This document shows, piece after piece, positions 1 to 10,043 of a DNA stretch of 64,000 nucleotides (position 1 is its first letter; the number at the start of each line of letters is the position of its first letter). Under the pieces are notes generated by a model. The model was not told where the DNA came from. It worked only from the letters and a program-made list of their open reading frames with translations, and searched no databases. The position numbers and the translations under genes are program-made. Where the stretch lies: NCBI RefSeq assembly GCF_904067045.1, contig NZ_CAJFDC010000036.1, positions 1,462,468-1,526,467 of the forward strand, in the 5' to 3' direction. The DNA is from Pseudomonas sp. FEN (GTDB lineage Bacteria > Pseudomonadota > Gammaproteobacteria > Pseudomonadales > Pseudomonadaceae).

Positions 1-2474
1 CCGATCTCGCCGACCCGCTCGCCGAGCTTGTGCACGTCGCCGCCCTGGACCGGGATATACAGGTCGCCGATCCGCGGGTTGGCGTCGGCGGTCAGGGTCC
101 GGTACTGCTGCTCGGCGAAAGCATGGTTCTTCTTCCCGGCATCGCTGCGCAGGTGCAACGCGTAGATCTTGATCTGCTTGCCCAGCGCGGCCTGGCGAAT
201 CTCCGCCTCATTCATCCGGGTGCTGCTGTAGGGATCGTTCTTGCGTAGCGAACCGGCATCGGTGACCAGCAGGATCAACCGCCCGCCATAACCCGACCAG
301 TCCATGCCATCGACCGCCTGCATGACCCCGGCGAAGGAGTCCTCGTTGAACGAATGACTCGAGATCGTCGACGCCTTCACCTGCCGCGCCAGTTCCAGGA
401 AGCGCTCGGGATCGCGGCCCTGGTCGAGGGTTACGAGGGTCTTGGTCAAGTACTCCAGGCCCGGGGTTTTCTGGACATTGTTGCGAAAACCGATCAGACC
501 GAAGCTCACGCTGTCCAGCTCGCCGCGCTGGGCGATCTGGCTTTGCAGCTCGTGGACCACGTCGCGGACCTGATCGATATACGGTTGCATCGATTCCGTG
601 GTGTCCACTACCAGCACGATGGCCGTGCGGAAAGTATCGGCGGCGACCGCCGGCGCGGCGCCATTGCCGAGTGCTTTCGGCGTGCTGCCGGGGTCGATGG
701 AGGCGACTTTCAGCAACTGTACCGGCTGCCCGTTCTCATCCAGGCTTTCCCGCGAATCAAAAATCGGCAGCAGGTAGAACTGGTTCTGCGGCACCGCGCT
801 GGCAGCCGGCTCCAGGGCCAACACACGCTGATTGTCCTGCGGGTTTTTCTGCGCATTGAGCAGCAGGTTTTTCGCCGCCGACGGGTTGGCCAGCAGCTTG
901 TCGATATCCGTGGCATCACGCAGGAACATCACCGGTGCCCGCCCGGAGCGCTCGGTGAATTTCAGCACCAGGCTCTGTTTCCACTCACTGACTTTCGAAC
1001 CGGGCAACCAGCCCTCGCTACGCCCGTCACTGGCCGCGCCCACACGCAACCAATCGGCCCCATCGACAACCTTGCGTTGATAAACATAAAGCACCGAGAA
1101 CGCCGGCAAGACCTTGTCGGAGCGCCCGCCCGGCGAGCTGAACAACTGTGCGCCGGGCTGGCTCAGGACACGCTGGAACAGGGTCTTCTTGCCCACCATC
1201 AGCAAGGGTCGATTGCCGCCATCGGCTTCGCCCGGCACAGGGTCGCCAAGCGTCGGCAGCAAGGTCGGCGTGGTACTCGCCGTCGCAGTGCTCGTCGCGG
1301 CCGGCGTGGTTGACGATGGCGGAGGCGACACCGCGGTCGTGCTCGAAAGTGGCGTGCCATTGACCGTCGATGGGGTGGCTGCCGCTGTTCTTACCGGCGT
1401 ATCCGCGCCGAGCCACCAGTAACCGGCCCCCGCGATGCCCAGTGCGGCCGCGACTGCGACGCTCAGTAACGCCAGCACCGGACCTCGACGTTGCGGGGAG
1501 TCGGTACCGCTCTGCCGCACCGGCTGAGGGGTGGGTCGGGACGGCGGCGCCGGTTGCGCCGGGGCGTGGCTGGGGATTTCAATCGATACCGGCGTCAGGC
1601 CGCCCAGATCAGCCGCCGCGGGCTTCTCGGACGAGGCCGTCGGGAGCGCCAGAGGCTGGATCAGAGTCGACTCCAGCGGCTCGGGCGGCAGGTTATCCAG
1701 CGCCCGCAGCAAGGCTGCCGCATCCGGAAAACGTTCCGCCGGGTCCTTGGCCAGCAGTTGGCGCAGGATCGCCTGGTAGCGGCCATGCTGGAGCGGCAGT
1801 TCCGGCAGCGGCTCGGTCAGGTGCGCCAGCGCCGTGGACAACGCATCGGGGCCGGTGTAGGGCAACTTGCCGACGAGGATTTCATAGAGCACCACGCCCA
1901 GGGCATACAGATCGGCGCGGCCGTCGAGGTCCTGGCCACGGGCCTGCTCCGGGCTCATATAGCTGGGCGTGCCCACGGCAAACCCGGCCTGGGTGAACTG
2001 GGTCCGATCGTCCAGCGACTTGGCGATGCCAAAGTCCGAGAGCACCGCCGTGCCGTCGGCGCGGAACAGGATGTTGGCCGGCTTTACATCGCGGTGCACC
2101 AACCCCTGGGCATGGGCATAACCCAGGGCCGAAGCGATCTGGCGGACATACGCCAATCCTTGCTCCGGGCTCAGCCCCGCCGCGATCCGCTCCTTGAGCG
2201 TGCCATTGGGCAGGTACTCCATCGCCATGTAATACAGCTCGCCGACATTGCCGATGTCGTGGATCGTCACCGTATTCGGATGCGACAGTCGCGCCAGGGT
2301 CCGACCTTCGCGCAGAAAACGCTCGCAGAAGGTCGGGTCGGCGGCCAGCGCGGCCGCCATCACTTTCAGCGCCACCTTGCGCTCCAGCGACCGTTGGGTC
2401 GCCAGGTAGACGGTCGCCATGGCGCCTTCGCCAATCTCCTCGCCTATATCGAATCCGGGAATCAGAATATCCAT
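1..2474 (-). CDS. ppkA: Type VI secretion serine/threonine kinase PpkA (3' end beyond window)
   Basis: Membrane-anchored Ser/Thr kinase that in HSI-I systems phosphorylates Fha to trigger T6SS assembly. About 824 residues are visible; the gene runs off the left edge. I translated it by hand from the ATG at 2474, 14 nt after the pppA stop. A Hanks-type kinase domain fills residues ~8-265: glycine loop GEGAMATVY (15-23), catalytic Lys37, HRDVKPAN with Asp129, and DFG (147-149). A Ser/Thr/Pro-rich linker flanks one membrane helix (~328-354). From ~610 a von Willebrand A domain begins with the metal-site motif DTTES. Kinase-TM-vWA is the layout of Pseudomonas PpkA. It is last in the visible fha-to-ppkA operon. 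Confidence 0.93.
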   Translation of the reverse strand, partial: MDILIPGFDIGEEIGEGAMATVYLATQRSLERKVALKVMAAALAADPTFCERFLREGRTLARLSHPNTVTIHDIGNVGELYYMAMEYLPNGTLKERIAAGLSPEQGLAYVRQIASALGYAHAQGLVHRDVKPANILFRADGTAVLSDFGIAKSLDDRTQFTQAGFAVGTPSYMSPEQARGQDLDGRADLYALGVVLYEILVGKLPYTGPDALSTALAHLTEPLPELPLQHGRYQAILRQLLAKDPAERFPDAAALLRALDNLPPEPLESTLIQPLALPTASSEKPAAADLGGLTPVSIEIPSHAPAQPAPPSRPTPQPVRQSGTDSPQRRGPVLALLSVAVAAALGIAGAGYWWLGADTPVRTAAATPSTVNGTPLSSTTAVSPPPSSTTPAATSTATASTTPTLLPTLGDPVPGEADGGNRPLLMVGKKTLFQRVLSQPGAQLFSSPGGRSDKVLPAFSVLYVYQRKVVDGADWLRVGAASDGRSEGWLPGSKVSEWKQSLVLKFTERSGRAPVMFLRDATDIDKLLANPSAAKNLLLNAQKNPQDNQRVLALEPAASAVPQNQFYLLPIFDSRESLDENGQPVQLLKVASIDPGSTPKALGNGAAPAVAADTFRTAIVLVVDTTESMQPYIDQVRDVVHELQSQIAQRGELDSVSFGLIGFRNNVQKTPGLEYLTKTLVTLDQGRDPERFLELARQVKASTISSHSFNEDSFAGVMQAVDGMDWSGYGGRLILLVTDAGSLRKNDPYSSTRMNEAEIRQAALGKQIKIYALHLRSDAGKKNHAFAEQQYRTLTADANPRIGDLYIPVQGGDVHKLGERVGEI

Positions 2475-2488
2475 GGTGTCGGGGGTCT

Positions 2489-3217
2489 TCAGGTGGCTTT
2501 GACGACAATCGCCGTAATGTTGTCGGGGGCGCCCCGGGTCAGGCCCAGGTGCACCAGGCTGCGAACCACGTCATAGGGGTCGGCGTGCACCAGCACATCG
2601 CGGATCTCGGCGTCCTCGGCGGTCTTGTTCAGGCCGTCGCTGCACAGTAGGTAGGTGTCTCCGGGCAACACCTGGAACGGCACCATCGACAACTCCAGTT
2701 GCGCCTCCACGCCGATGGCCCGGGTGACGATGTTCGCCCGCGGGTGCACCCGCGCCTCGGCCTCGCTGAGCAGGCCGCTGTCCTGCAGGTCCTGGACGTA
2801 GCTGTGATCGCGCGAAATGCTCTCCAACTGGCCGTCGCGCAGGCGATACAGGCGACTGTCGCCGGCCCACAGGCAGACGCCCTCGGCGCCGCGTACCGCC
2901 AACAGCACCACGGTGCTGCCCATCATGGCCACGCCACGGTTGGCGGTTTCCTCGCGCACCGCGGCATTGACCTCGGCCAACCGCGTGCGCAGGGCCGTGG
3001 TGTAGATCGCCAGGGCGTCCGAGGGTGGAACGCGGCGCAGGGTGTCGACGATCAGGCTGCTGACATAGTCCCCCGCCGCGTGTCCGCCCATGCCGTCGGC
3101 CACCACCCAGAGCCCGGCGCCGGGCAGTTCCAGGAAGGCGTCCTCGTTGATCTGTCGGACCATGCCAACATGGCTGTAGCTGGCCGACTGGTAAGTGATT
3201 GCAGGTGCGTGAGCCAT
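2489..3217 (-). CDS. pppA: PP2C-family protein phosphatase PppA
   Basis: Mn/Mg-dependent Ser/Thr phosphatase of 242 residues that opposes PpkA by dephosphorylating Fha, so switching the T6SS off. PP2C metal motifs are present: RQINED (21-26), DGMGGHAAGD (from 41), a GDSRLYRLR segment in the middle and CSDGL near the C-terminus. The start codon directly abuts the tagF stop codon (3218-3220), so the two are probably translationally coupled. Length and order (tagF-pppA-ppkA) are as in HSI-I. Confidence 0.95.
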   Translation of the reverse strand: MAHAPAITYQSASYSHVGMVRQINEDAFLELPGAGLWVVADGMGGHAAGDYVSSLIVDTLRRVPPSDALAIYTTALRTRLAEVNAAVREETANRGVAMMGSTVVLLAVRGAEGVCLWAGDSRLYRLRDGQLESISRDHSYVQDLQDSGLLSEAEARVHPRANIVTRAIGVEAQLELSMVPFQVLPGDTYLLCSDGLNKTAEDAEIRDVLVHADPYDVVRSLVHLGLTRGAPDNITAIVVKAT

Positions 3218-3871
3218 CTAGATCGATGCCCCCTTGCCCAGAAGAAAACTGCCGAAATCGGCGGTCGCCGGCAGGCCCGCGCAACGCATCAGTCCCGCCT
3301 CGATCCGCTGCGAGCCACGCCCCCACCAGAGGCTGCTGCCGACGCAGGCCTGTTCGGCCAGGGCGCTGACACGGCTCGGCGCGTCGAGCGCGGCCAGGCG
3401 CTGCAATCCGACGAAGTCGCTGGAGGGCACCTTGTTGGCGAACGGCAAGCCGCCCAGGTCCTCGACGCCCTGATCGAACACCTCGAAGCCAGCGCCCTCT
3501 TCCAGGGTCGCCAGCAACAGGGTTTCGACCTGCTCGAACCAGCTGTCCGCGCCGCCGAGCACCGCCGTCAAGGCGTGTCCGGGATCGAGGGGCTGGGCCA
3601 CGGTCAGCGGAAAGTAGCGCCCGACCCGATCGATGCTTGGCATCAACACCCCAGCCAGCGCATCCGGCCCGCAGACACCCGCGGCCAGCACAAAACGCCA
3701 GAGCGGACTGACCAGGTACACGTTCAGCCAATCAGCCCCCAATTGCTGCTGGCTGGCGAGCAACCCCGAGGCCAACCAGGCATCCCAGGGCTGGATAAAG
3801 CTCTGCGGCAGGCCGCGGCTGACAAAGTCGCCGCGACTGGCCAGCTTGCCGTAGAAACCTGCTGTCGTCAT
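3218..3871 (-). CDS. tagF: Type VI secretion-associated protein TagF (ImpM family)
   Basis: 217-residue cytoplasmic TagF, a post-translational repressor of T6SS firing in Pseudomonas. The N-terminus (GFYGKLASRGDFV) and the following W-D-x-W-L segment are typical of the ImpM/TagF (DUF2094) family. The ATG overlaps the tssM stop by 4 nt (ATGA at 3868-3871). Standing next to ppkA and pppA it completes the threonine-phosphorylation control set; its repression is known to act separately from the kinase. Confidence 0.93.
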   Translation of the reverse strand: MTTAGFYGKLASRGDFVSRGLPQSFIQPWDAWLASGLLASQQQLGADWLNVYLVSPLWRFVLAAGVCGPDALAGVLMPSIDRVGRYFPLTVAQPLDPGHALTAVLGGADSWFEQVETLLLATLEEGAGFEVFDQGVEDLGGLPFANKVPSSDFVGLQRLAALDAPSRVSALAEQACVGSSLWWGRGSQRIEAGLMRCAGLPATADFGSFLLGKGASI

Positions 3872-6800
3872 AGCCGCTCCGGCAGGCTGAAGCCGCTGAG
3901 CACGCGGCTCTTGAACGGGTTGAAGGCACTGCTCGCGCGCAGTTCGTAGGAAATGCTCGCGCCGTCCACCCGCAGCCGCAGGTTGAAACGATCCGGTGAG
4001 TTACCCGCCACCAGGTCCGATTGCTCCAGCAGGCGGAACCAGGCCCAGGGCCCGTCCAGGGTGATCCCGGAGCGCCCGCTGGCCGACGGCGGCGAGATCG
4101 ACAGGCGAACCACGCCGACGCTGCCGGGGTTCGGCCATTGCATCGCCACCGGCCGACTCGGACCGTGGTCATAGCCGACCTGCTGGCCGTCGAGCTCAAG
4201 CTGGAACTGGCTGATGGAAGCGTCCATCGCCACCGGTTTGAGCTCAAAACGCACGGTCGGCTGGGTGCCGCCGGAGCGGAAGAACGCATCGCGAATCGCC
4301 GCGGCACGCTGGAAGGTCTGCAACACCCCGGGCGAGATGCCCAGTTTCTGCGCCGCTCCCGGCTGCCAGCGCCAAGGCGTCGTCGAAGTGTCGACGTAGG
4401 GTTGCAGGTACTTGCGGAAGTAGTTGTCCATCACCCCACCGACCCCGAAGAACAGGCCGAAGTCCTCCAGCGTCGCATCCCGGGCACTGCCAGGCGCCAG
4501 CGGATAACGGCCACTGAGGGATTGCCGGTAGACGTTCACCACTTCACTGGTCCAGGCCGCGTTCAGTTGGCTGCGCACGCCCCCCATCATGCTATTGGTA
4601 GTCGAGCTGACCACCGATTTGACCAGCCCCTGGACCAGCGGTGGCTGGCGTTCGGCGGTCAGGCTGACCCGCGTCGCGGCGGCCGAGGCCTGGTTCTTCG
4701 CCTCGCCGAGCAGGGCATCGCCGCTGGCACCGGACATGGCGCTGACCTGCACATAGAGCGCATTCAGGTCCGCCAGCAAGGCGTCGATGGCCGCCGGCTC
4801 GCCTTCGCCCTTGTTGACCAGGGCATTGAGCTCGGCGAAGTGCGCGCTCACCGGGTCCTGGCTGTCCACTGGCGCGCTGTTGCCCGCCGCCTGTTCCTGA
4901 CCGAGCAGGGAGCCCAGGCGTTGCTTGAGCTGGTCGACATTACCCGCGACCGGCTTGCCCTGGGCCGCCAGCAGCCGTTCTTCCTGTTGCAGATCGGTTT
5001 CCTTGGCCACCGCCAGCAACAGTTTCTTCAGCGGCGAGGTCGGACCGGAAATCACCCGCAGCACGTCGGAGGCCTGGGCCACGCTGGTGATCGGCACGAA
5101 GTCGATATCGGCGAGCAAGGCGTCCCACTGGCGCAGGTAGTCCTGGAAATACAGGCGCCGCACATCCGCCGCCAGGCTGGCGACATTCTGCTGTTCGGCC
5201 GGGTCGCGACCCAACACCCACTGCTCTTCGGCCAGGGTATTGGCTTGGTTCAGGCTGGTCAGCAGGAAGGCCTGTCGATAACCCTTGACGGTGAAGAAGC
5301 CGCTCAGGGGATCGCCCAGGGGCTTGCCGCTCTTGCGACTGAACACCAACGCCGCATCCCGTCCGGCGGCCTCGTTCAGGCGAAAGTCCGGCACGCCTTC
5401 CGGCAGTTTCTGGCGTTTGACCCGGTCATAGACCCGTTGCGCCACCGGCAGTTGCTGCAGTTGCCGGCGCAAGTCGTCGATCAGCCGCTCGTCCAGCCGG
5501 GCATTCGGTGGACGACGCTCGAACAGCGCTTGCAGATGTTCGCCGAGGGCGGCGCGCTGCTCCGGCGGCAAATCCCGCGGCAGGCTGCGGTCCCAGTCGA
5601 GGGCGATCCAGGCCTTGATGAACTGCGGGTCGTAATGCTCGTTGTCGGCCAGCATCAAGTAGGCTTTCAGGCCCTCGTAAAGGAAGTCCGAATTGCCGCC
5701 GCTGTGCAGTTGCTCCTCGACACGGGTCAGCAAGCGTGGCGCGAACACCGCGATCAGCAACTTGCGATAGACGCTGGCGGATTCGGCTTCGAGCATGTCG
5801 CCCTGGTACAGGCCCAGGCCTTCGGCCCAGCCCGGCGCGTCGCCGGCCAGGTACTTGACCGCATTGAGCAACGGCAACACCGCCAGCACATCGCGTTGCG
5901 CCGAGCTGAGGTTCTGCACGCTCTGACCCAGGGGCGCGACCTTCTGGTCGACCTGGGCGATGTACGCCTCGTTGGCGCGGAAACTCACCCACCAGAGCGT
6001 ACCGACCACCAACACCACCGCGACCGTGGCCGCCAGCACCCCGCGTGCCAGCCATTTACGGCGTTGTTCGACCTTGGGGTTGACCCCCACCAGACCACGC
6101 TCGGCGAAGGCCACGGCGGTGAACAGCTTCTCGATGAAGTAGCTGCGCCCGCTGCCCGTCTGGCGCGCCAACTGCTGGCGGTCCAGGTTCATGCTCTGGG
6201 CCATGGCGCCGATCAGGCGGTCGATGGGGCTGCCTTCCTGGGTGCCACTGGTGAAGTACACGCCGCGCAGCAAGGCACGATCTTCATAGGCATTGGGCTT
6301 GAACACACCGTCGAGGAAATCCTGCAGGCAGGTCTTCAATGCGCCGAACTGCTGCGGGAAACCGTAGATCAGGTCGCGCCGTGCCGGGTCGCGCTCCTGT
6401 TGCAGACGCTCCACCAGCCGCGCATTGAGGCGCTGCTCAAGGCCGGCAAATTCTTCGCGGAACCGCACCAGCGGCCCTTCGGCGTGCTTGCCGTCGTCCA
6501 GGTCAAAGGTCATGCCCCAGACCTGGGCCCGCTCTTCCTTGCTCAGGGCGTCGAAAAACTCCATGAACCCTGGCACCAGGTCGAGCTTGGTCAGCATCAG
6601 GTAGATCGGGAAACGCACGCCGAGCTGGGTATACAACTCCTGGATCCGCGCGCGGATCGCCGTGGCATGGGCGGCGCGCTCGGCGTCGGTGCCGAGCAGC
6701 AGGTCCGACAGACTGATGGCGATAAAGGCACCGTCGATGGGCCGCCGTGAACGCTGGGTCTTCAACAGGTCGAGGAAACCCAGCCAGGCCGCCTTGTCCA

Positions 6801-7371
6801 CCTGGGCATGGCTGTCCTGGGTGGTGTAGCGCCCGGCGGTGTCCAGCAGCACCGCTTCGTCGGTGAACCACCAGTCGCAGTTGCGTGTACCGCCGACACC
6901 GCGGATCGCCCCGGCGCCGAACTGCGCGGCCAATGGGAAATGCAGCCCGGAGTTGACCAGCGCGGTGGTCTTGCCCGAACCCGGCGGGCCGATGATCACA
7001 TACCACGGCAGCTCATACAGGTTGCGACGCTCGTCACCGCCGAGCTTGGCTTTCTTGAGCAGCGCCAGGGCCTCGGCCATGCGCTGGCGCAGGGTCGCCA
7101 GTTCCTCGGCGGTGGCGACACTGGCGGGATCCGGCGGGGTTTCCGCGGCCAGGCTCTGCATGACCTTGGCCGCCTGGCGCCGGGCCTGGATCAGGCGGAA
7201 CACGCGGTAGGCGATCCACACCGCGAAAATCAGCACGATCAGTGCCCAACGCCGCCCCTCCGGCACCAACACTTCCAGCAATGGGCCGACGAACCAGATG
7301 ATCAGGCTCAAGGCGATCAGCCCCAGCAACGGGATCACCCAGCGAACGACAAAACCAAAAAACGCCTTCAC
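3868..7371 (-). CDS. tssM: Type VI secretion membrane complex protein TssM (IcmF)
   Basis: 1167-residue inner-membrane subunit of the TssJLM trans-envelope complex. Two membrane helices lie near the N-terminus (~8-28 and ~42-60) and a third at ~450. The cytoplasmic loop between them carries a Walker A motif GPPGSGKTT (~residues 127-135), so this is a nucleotide-binding type of TssM. The long periplasmic part contains the IcmF-related and C-terminal domains that contact TssJ. The start overlaps the tssL stop by 4 nt. Full length for the family. Confidence 0.97.
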   Translation of the reverse strand: MKAFFGFVVRWVIPLLGLIALSLIIWFVGPLLEVLVPEGRRWALIVLIFAVWIAYRVFRLIQARRQAAKVMQSLAAETPPDPASVATAEELATLRQRMAEALALLKKAKLGGDERRNLYELPWYVIIGPPGSGKTTALVNSGLHFPLAAQFGAGAIRGVGGTRNCDWWFTDEAVLLDTAGRYTTQDSHAQVDKAAWLGFLDLLKTQRSRRPIDGAFIAISLSDLLLGTDAERAAHATAIRARIQELYTQLGVRFPIYLMLTKLDLVPGFMEFFDALSKEERAQVWGMTFDLDDGKHAEGPLVRFREEFAGLEQRLNARLVERLQQERDPARRDLIYGFPQQFGALKTCLQDFLDGVFKPNAYEDRALLRGVYFTSGTQEGSPIDRLIGAMAQSMNLDRQQLARQTGSGRSYFIEKLFTAVAFAERGLVGVNPKVEQRRKWLARGVLAATVAVVLVVGTLWWVSFRANEAYIAQVDQKVAPLGQSVQNLSSAQRDVLAVLPLLNAVKYLAGDAPGWAEGLGLYQGDMLEAESASVYRKLLIAVFAPRLLTRVEEQLHSGGNSDFLYEGLKAYLMLADNEHYDPQFIKAWIALDWDRSLPRDLPPEQRAALGEHLQALFERRPPNARLDERLIDDLRRQLQQLPVAQRVYDRVKRQKLPEGVPDFRLNEAAGRDAALVFSRKSGKPLGDPLSGFFTVKGYRQAFLLTSLNQANTLAEEQWVLGRDPAEQQNVASLAADVRRLYFQDYLRQWDALLADIDFVPITSVAQASDVLRVISGPTSPLKKLLLAVAKETDLQQEERLLAAQGKPVAGNVDQLKQRLGSLLGQEQAAGNSAPVDSQDPVSAHFAELNALVNKGEGEPAAIDALLADLNALYVQVSAMSGASGDALLGEAKNQASAAATRVSLTAERQPPLVQGLVKSVVSSTTNSMMGGVRSQLNAAWTSEVVNVYRQSLSGRYPLAPGSARDATLEDFGLFFGVGGVMDNYFRKYLQPYVDTSTTPWRWQPGAAQKLGISPGVLQTFQRAAAIRDAFFRSGGTQPTVRFELKPVAMDASISQFQLELDGQQVGYDHGPSRPVAMQWPNPGSVGVVRLSISPPSASGRSGITLDGPWAWFRLLEQSDLVAGNSPDRFNLRLRVDGASISYELRASSAFNPFKSRVLSGFSLPERL

Positions 7372-8687
7372 TCGACTCCCTCCGCCAAGACTGTGATTTC
7401 CACCCGACGATTCTTCGCCCGACCCTCGGCCGTGGCGTTCGAGGCCAGCGGTTCGGTGTCGCTGCGCCCTTCGGCGCTGAAGCGCGCAGGCGTGCCAGTC
7501 TTCGCCGCGAGGATCTGCAACACCTGCTCGGCGCGGGCCTGGGACAGCGCCCAGTTGGACGGGAAGCGCAGGGTCGCGATGGGCCGGTTGTCGCTGTGAC
7601 CGGTGACCCGCACCTGGCCCTTCACTTTGCCAATGGCATCGGCGATACGCAGCATCAACGGCTGGTAGTCGTCGACAATGCTGGAACTGGCCGAGGCAAA
7701 GAGTTCGTCGCCGCGAATGGTGACCACCGAGCGGTCGACCTTGTCTTCCACCGCAACCTTGCCGGCCTTGATGTCATCGGCGAGGAAACCGGCCAGGCGT
7801 GGCCGCTCCACCACCTTGGGCTGGACCACCGGACGGTCGATGGTCTGCACCGGGATCTCGCCCAGCGCGTGGATATTGCGAAACACCGGCTCGGCATCGG
7901 CGGCCAGCTTCAGGCGCAGGCCGAACAACAGCGCCAACAGCAATGCCAGGCCGATGGCGATGCCGACCCAGGGCGGCATGAACTGGCTCAACCGGTCACG
8001 CGCCACTGTCAGGCCGCGCCAGTGCGGCGACAGCTCGCGCTCGTATTCGCCACGGGCACTGCGAATCGCCGCGCTGGTGCGTTCGCGCAGGGCATCGAGC
8101 TGGCTGCGCCCATCGATCATCACCCGGTAACGGCCTTCGAAGCCCAGGCAGATGCACAAGTACAACAGCTCCAACAGGTACAGGCGCTCGCGCGGGCTTT
8201 GCAGGCAATGGTCGAGCAACTGGAAGACTTTCTCGCCCCCCCAGGCTTCATTGTGCACGGTGATCAGCAGGCTCTGCTTGCCCCAGTCGCCGCCACTGCC
8301 CCAAGGCGTGCTCAGCACTGCCTCGTCGAGAGCGGTGCACAGCGCATAGCGCGCCAGCAACACGTCGTTGCGCGCAATACCGGCGCCTTCGGCGCGTTCC
8401 TCGAACTGCCGCAGATAGGCCAGCAACTGCGCCCGCAAGCTGGCCGGCGCTGGATGGGCAATGGTGTTGCGCAGCCGCGTCAGCAGAGCCAGCAAGGGCC
8501 CGGCGGCGCTCTCCAGCGGGTTCAGGCCTTGCGACTGGCCGACCGGCAGCGGCGCGGCCGGCACCGACAGCGCTGCCGCAGGTTCAGCCCGGGCGGGCTC
8601 CGGCGCCCGGCCACCGGGGCGCGGCATGAACTGGGTACGGTCGTTGGCGGGCACCGATTGGCCCGACGGATCATCGTTGGCACTCAT
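7368..8687 (-). CDS. tssL: Type VI secretion protein TssL with C-terminal OmpA domain
   Basis: 439-residue extended TssL. The N-terminal ~55 residues are Pro/Ala-rich, followed by a cytoplasmic DotU domain (~60-235), one membrane helix (~237-258, PWVGIAIGLALLLALLFG) and a periplasmic OmpA-like peptidoglycan-binding domain (~300-437) with VTGHSDNRP and the NWALSQARA stretch. TssL dimers anchor the baseplate to the membrane complex, and the OmpA domain should tether it to the cell wall. It starts 6 nt after tssK and overlaps tssM by 4 nt. Confidence 0.96.
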   Translation of the reverse strand: MSANDDPSGQSVPANDRTQFMPRPGGRAPEPARAEPAAALSVPAAPLPVGQSQGLNPLESAAGPLLALLTRLRNTIAHPAPASLRAQLLAYLRQFEERAEGAGIARNDVLLARYALCTALDEAVLSTPWGSGGDWGKQSLLITVHNEAWGGEKVFQLLDHCLQSPRERLYLLELLYLCICLGFEGRYRVMIDGRSQLDALRERTSAAIRSARGEYERELSPHWRGLTVARDRLSQFMPPWVGIAIGLALLLALLFGLRLKLAADAEPVFRNIHALGEIPVQTIDRPVVQPKVVERPRLAGFLADDIKAGKVAVEDKVDRSVVTIRGDELFASASSSIVDDYQPLMLRIADAIGKVKGQVRVTGHSDNRPIATLRFPSNWALSQARAEQVLQILAAKTGTPARFSAEGRSDTEPLASNATAEGRAKNRRVEITVLAEGVE

Positions 8688-8693
8688 CGCCGC

Positions 8694-10028
8694 TTACCCT
8701 CGGATGGCCCAGAAGGCCAGGTTCAAACCGGGAAAATCGCCGGCGACATGGAACGCAAAGCCACCGGAGTTCTGCAGCTGCTTCCAATGCTCGCTGCCCC
8801 GGTCGAGTTCGTAGTAGGTCGACCCGGCATGGAACGGAATCTGCCGCGGCGCCACCGGCAGCGGCAGCAGGCCGATACCCGGCAGTTGCAAGTTGACCAG
8901 GTCGCGGATGTGCTCCACCGAACCGACCTTGCTCTGCTGGGCGAAACGTCCGCGCAGGGTTTCGCTGGGGATATCGGCGCGCACCACGAGGATGAAGCTG
9001 GCGTTGTCGATCAGGCTGCGGTCGGCCAGCATCGCCACATGGATGCCATAGGCTTTCTCGACAATCGGAATCGGCGTCGCCTTGCTGTCGATCAGCATCG
9101 ACAGGGCTTCGCGCAAGGCTTGCATGACCGGAGCGAAGCTCAACGCCAGGTCATCGTGCTGATACGCCGGGAACGCGGCGGGACGCCGACCGCTGCTGGC
9201 GAACGTGGAAAACTCACCAGCCAGGCTCACCAGCTCGCTGTACAGGCGCTCCGGGTGCAAGGGGCTGATCTGGTTCAGATGGCTGATCAATGGTTGGGCG
9301 CGGTTGACCAGTTGCAGCAGCATGAAATCGGCGATCTCCGAGGCACCACCGGCGCCCGAAGCCACCACCCGCCCGGCCAGGGCCTCGCCACGCTGGTGCA
9401 GCAGACCCAGCAGTTCACTGCGAAACGCCATCAGCGGCTTACTCGCCGCGACGTCGAGTACCGGCGGCACATAGCTGTCGTCGAGGACCAGGGCGCGGTC
9501 GGCACGTTTTTCCTTGACCCGTACCAGCCCAATGGCGGCGTAGTCGCCCAGGCCATCCTCGCCGGTCAACAAGCGCAAGGCCCGCGAACCCAGGGCCACC
9601 GGCGCACGGTTCTCGAACGGCGCGTTATCGTCACGTACTTCGCGGACCTGGCTCAGGTAGCGTGCGCCGCCCAGTTCCTCGCCTTCGTCGACGGTGTCCC
9701 GCGAGCCCGCGCGCTTGAGCGGCAAGGCCAGATAGACCAGGCCATCGCGCAGATGGTCTGCGATGGTCAGCGGGCTCGGTGCCAGGTCATCAACGGGAAT
9801 GTTGAACGGCGTGCCGTCCGGCAACAGGCCCCGGGCCGAGACGATGGCCAGCTTGCCCTGGGCCAGCAGGCCCTGGTCGATCAGCAGCTCGGAAAAACCC
9901 CAGGCGCCGACGGCCAATGGGCGGCTGCGGGCATCGATCAGGTTTTCCAGATAACGGTCATGCTGCTGGAAGTGCTGCGTTCCAATGAACATGCCTTCCG
10001 ACCAGACCACTCGATTGTTCCAGGACAT
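8694..10028 (-). CDS. tssK: Type VI secretion baseplate protein TssK
   Basis: 444-residue TssK, the trimeric adaptor linking the baseplate wedges (TssE/F/G) to TssL/TssM. The N-terminus SWNNRVVWSEGMFIGTQHFQ is the family hallmark. No membrane segments are seen, as expected for a cytoplasmic baseplate protein. The gene sits 15 nt downstream of tssJ in the leftward operon and has standard length. Confidence 0.96.
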   Translation of the reverse strand: MSWNNRVVWSEGMFIGTQHFQQHDRYLENLIDARSRPLAVGAWGFSELLIDQGLLAQGKLAIVSARGLLPDGTPFNIPVDDLAPSPLTIADHLRDGLVYLALPLKRAGSRDTVDEGEELGGARYLSQVREVRDDNAPFENRAPVALGSRALRLLTGEDGLGDYAAIGLVRVKEKRADRALVLDDSYVPPVLDVAASKPLMAFRSELLGLLHQRGEALAGRVVASGAGGASEIADFMLLQLVNRAQPLISHLNQISPLHPERLYSELVSLAGEFSTFASSGRRPAAFPAYQHDDLALSFAPVMQALREALSMLIDSKATPIPIVEKAYGIHVAMLADRSLIDNASFILVVRADIPSETLRGRFAQQSKVGSVEHIRDLVNLQLPGIGLLPLPVAPRQIPFHAGSTYYELDRGSEHWKQLQNSGGFAFHVAGDFPGLNLAFWAIRG

Positions 10029-10043
10029 GGCTTCTCCGTTTGC

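Noticed and set aside
4021..6750. A 909-codon rightward open frame antisense to tssM
   Set aside because: Same composition effect; no domain, no ribosome-binding site, and tssM is full length on the other strand.
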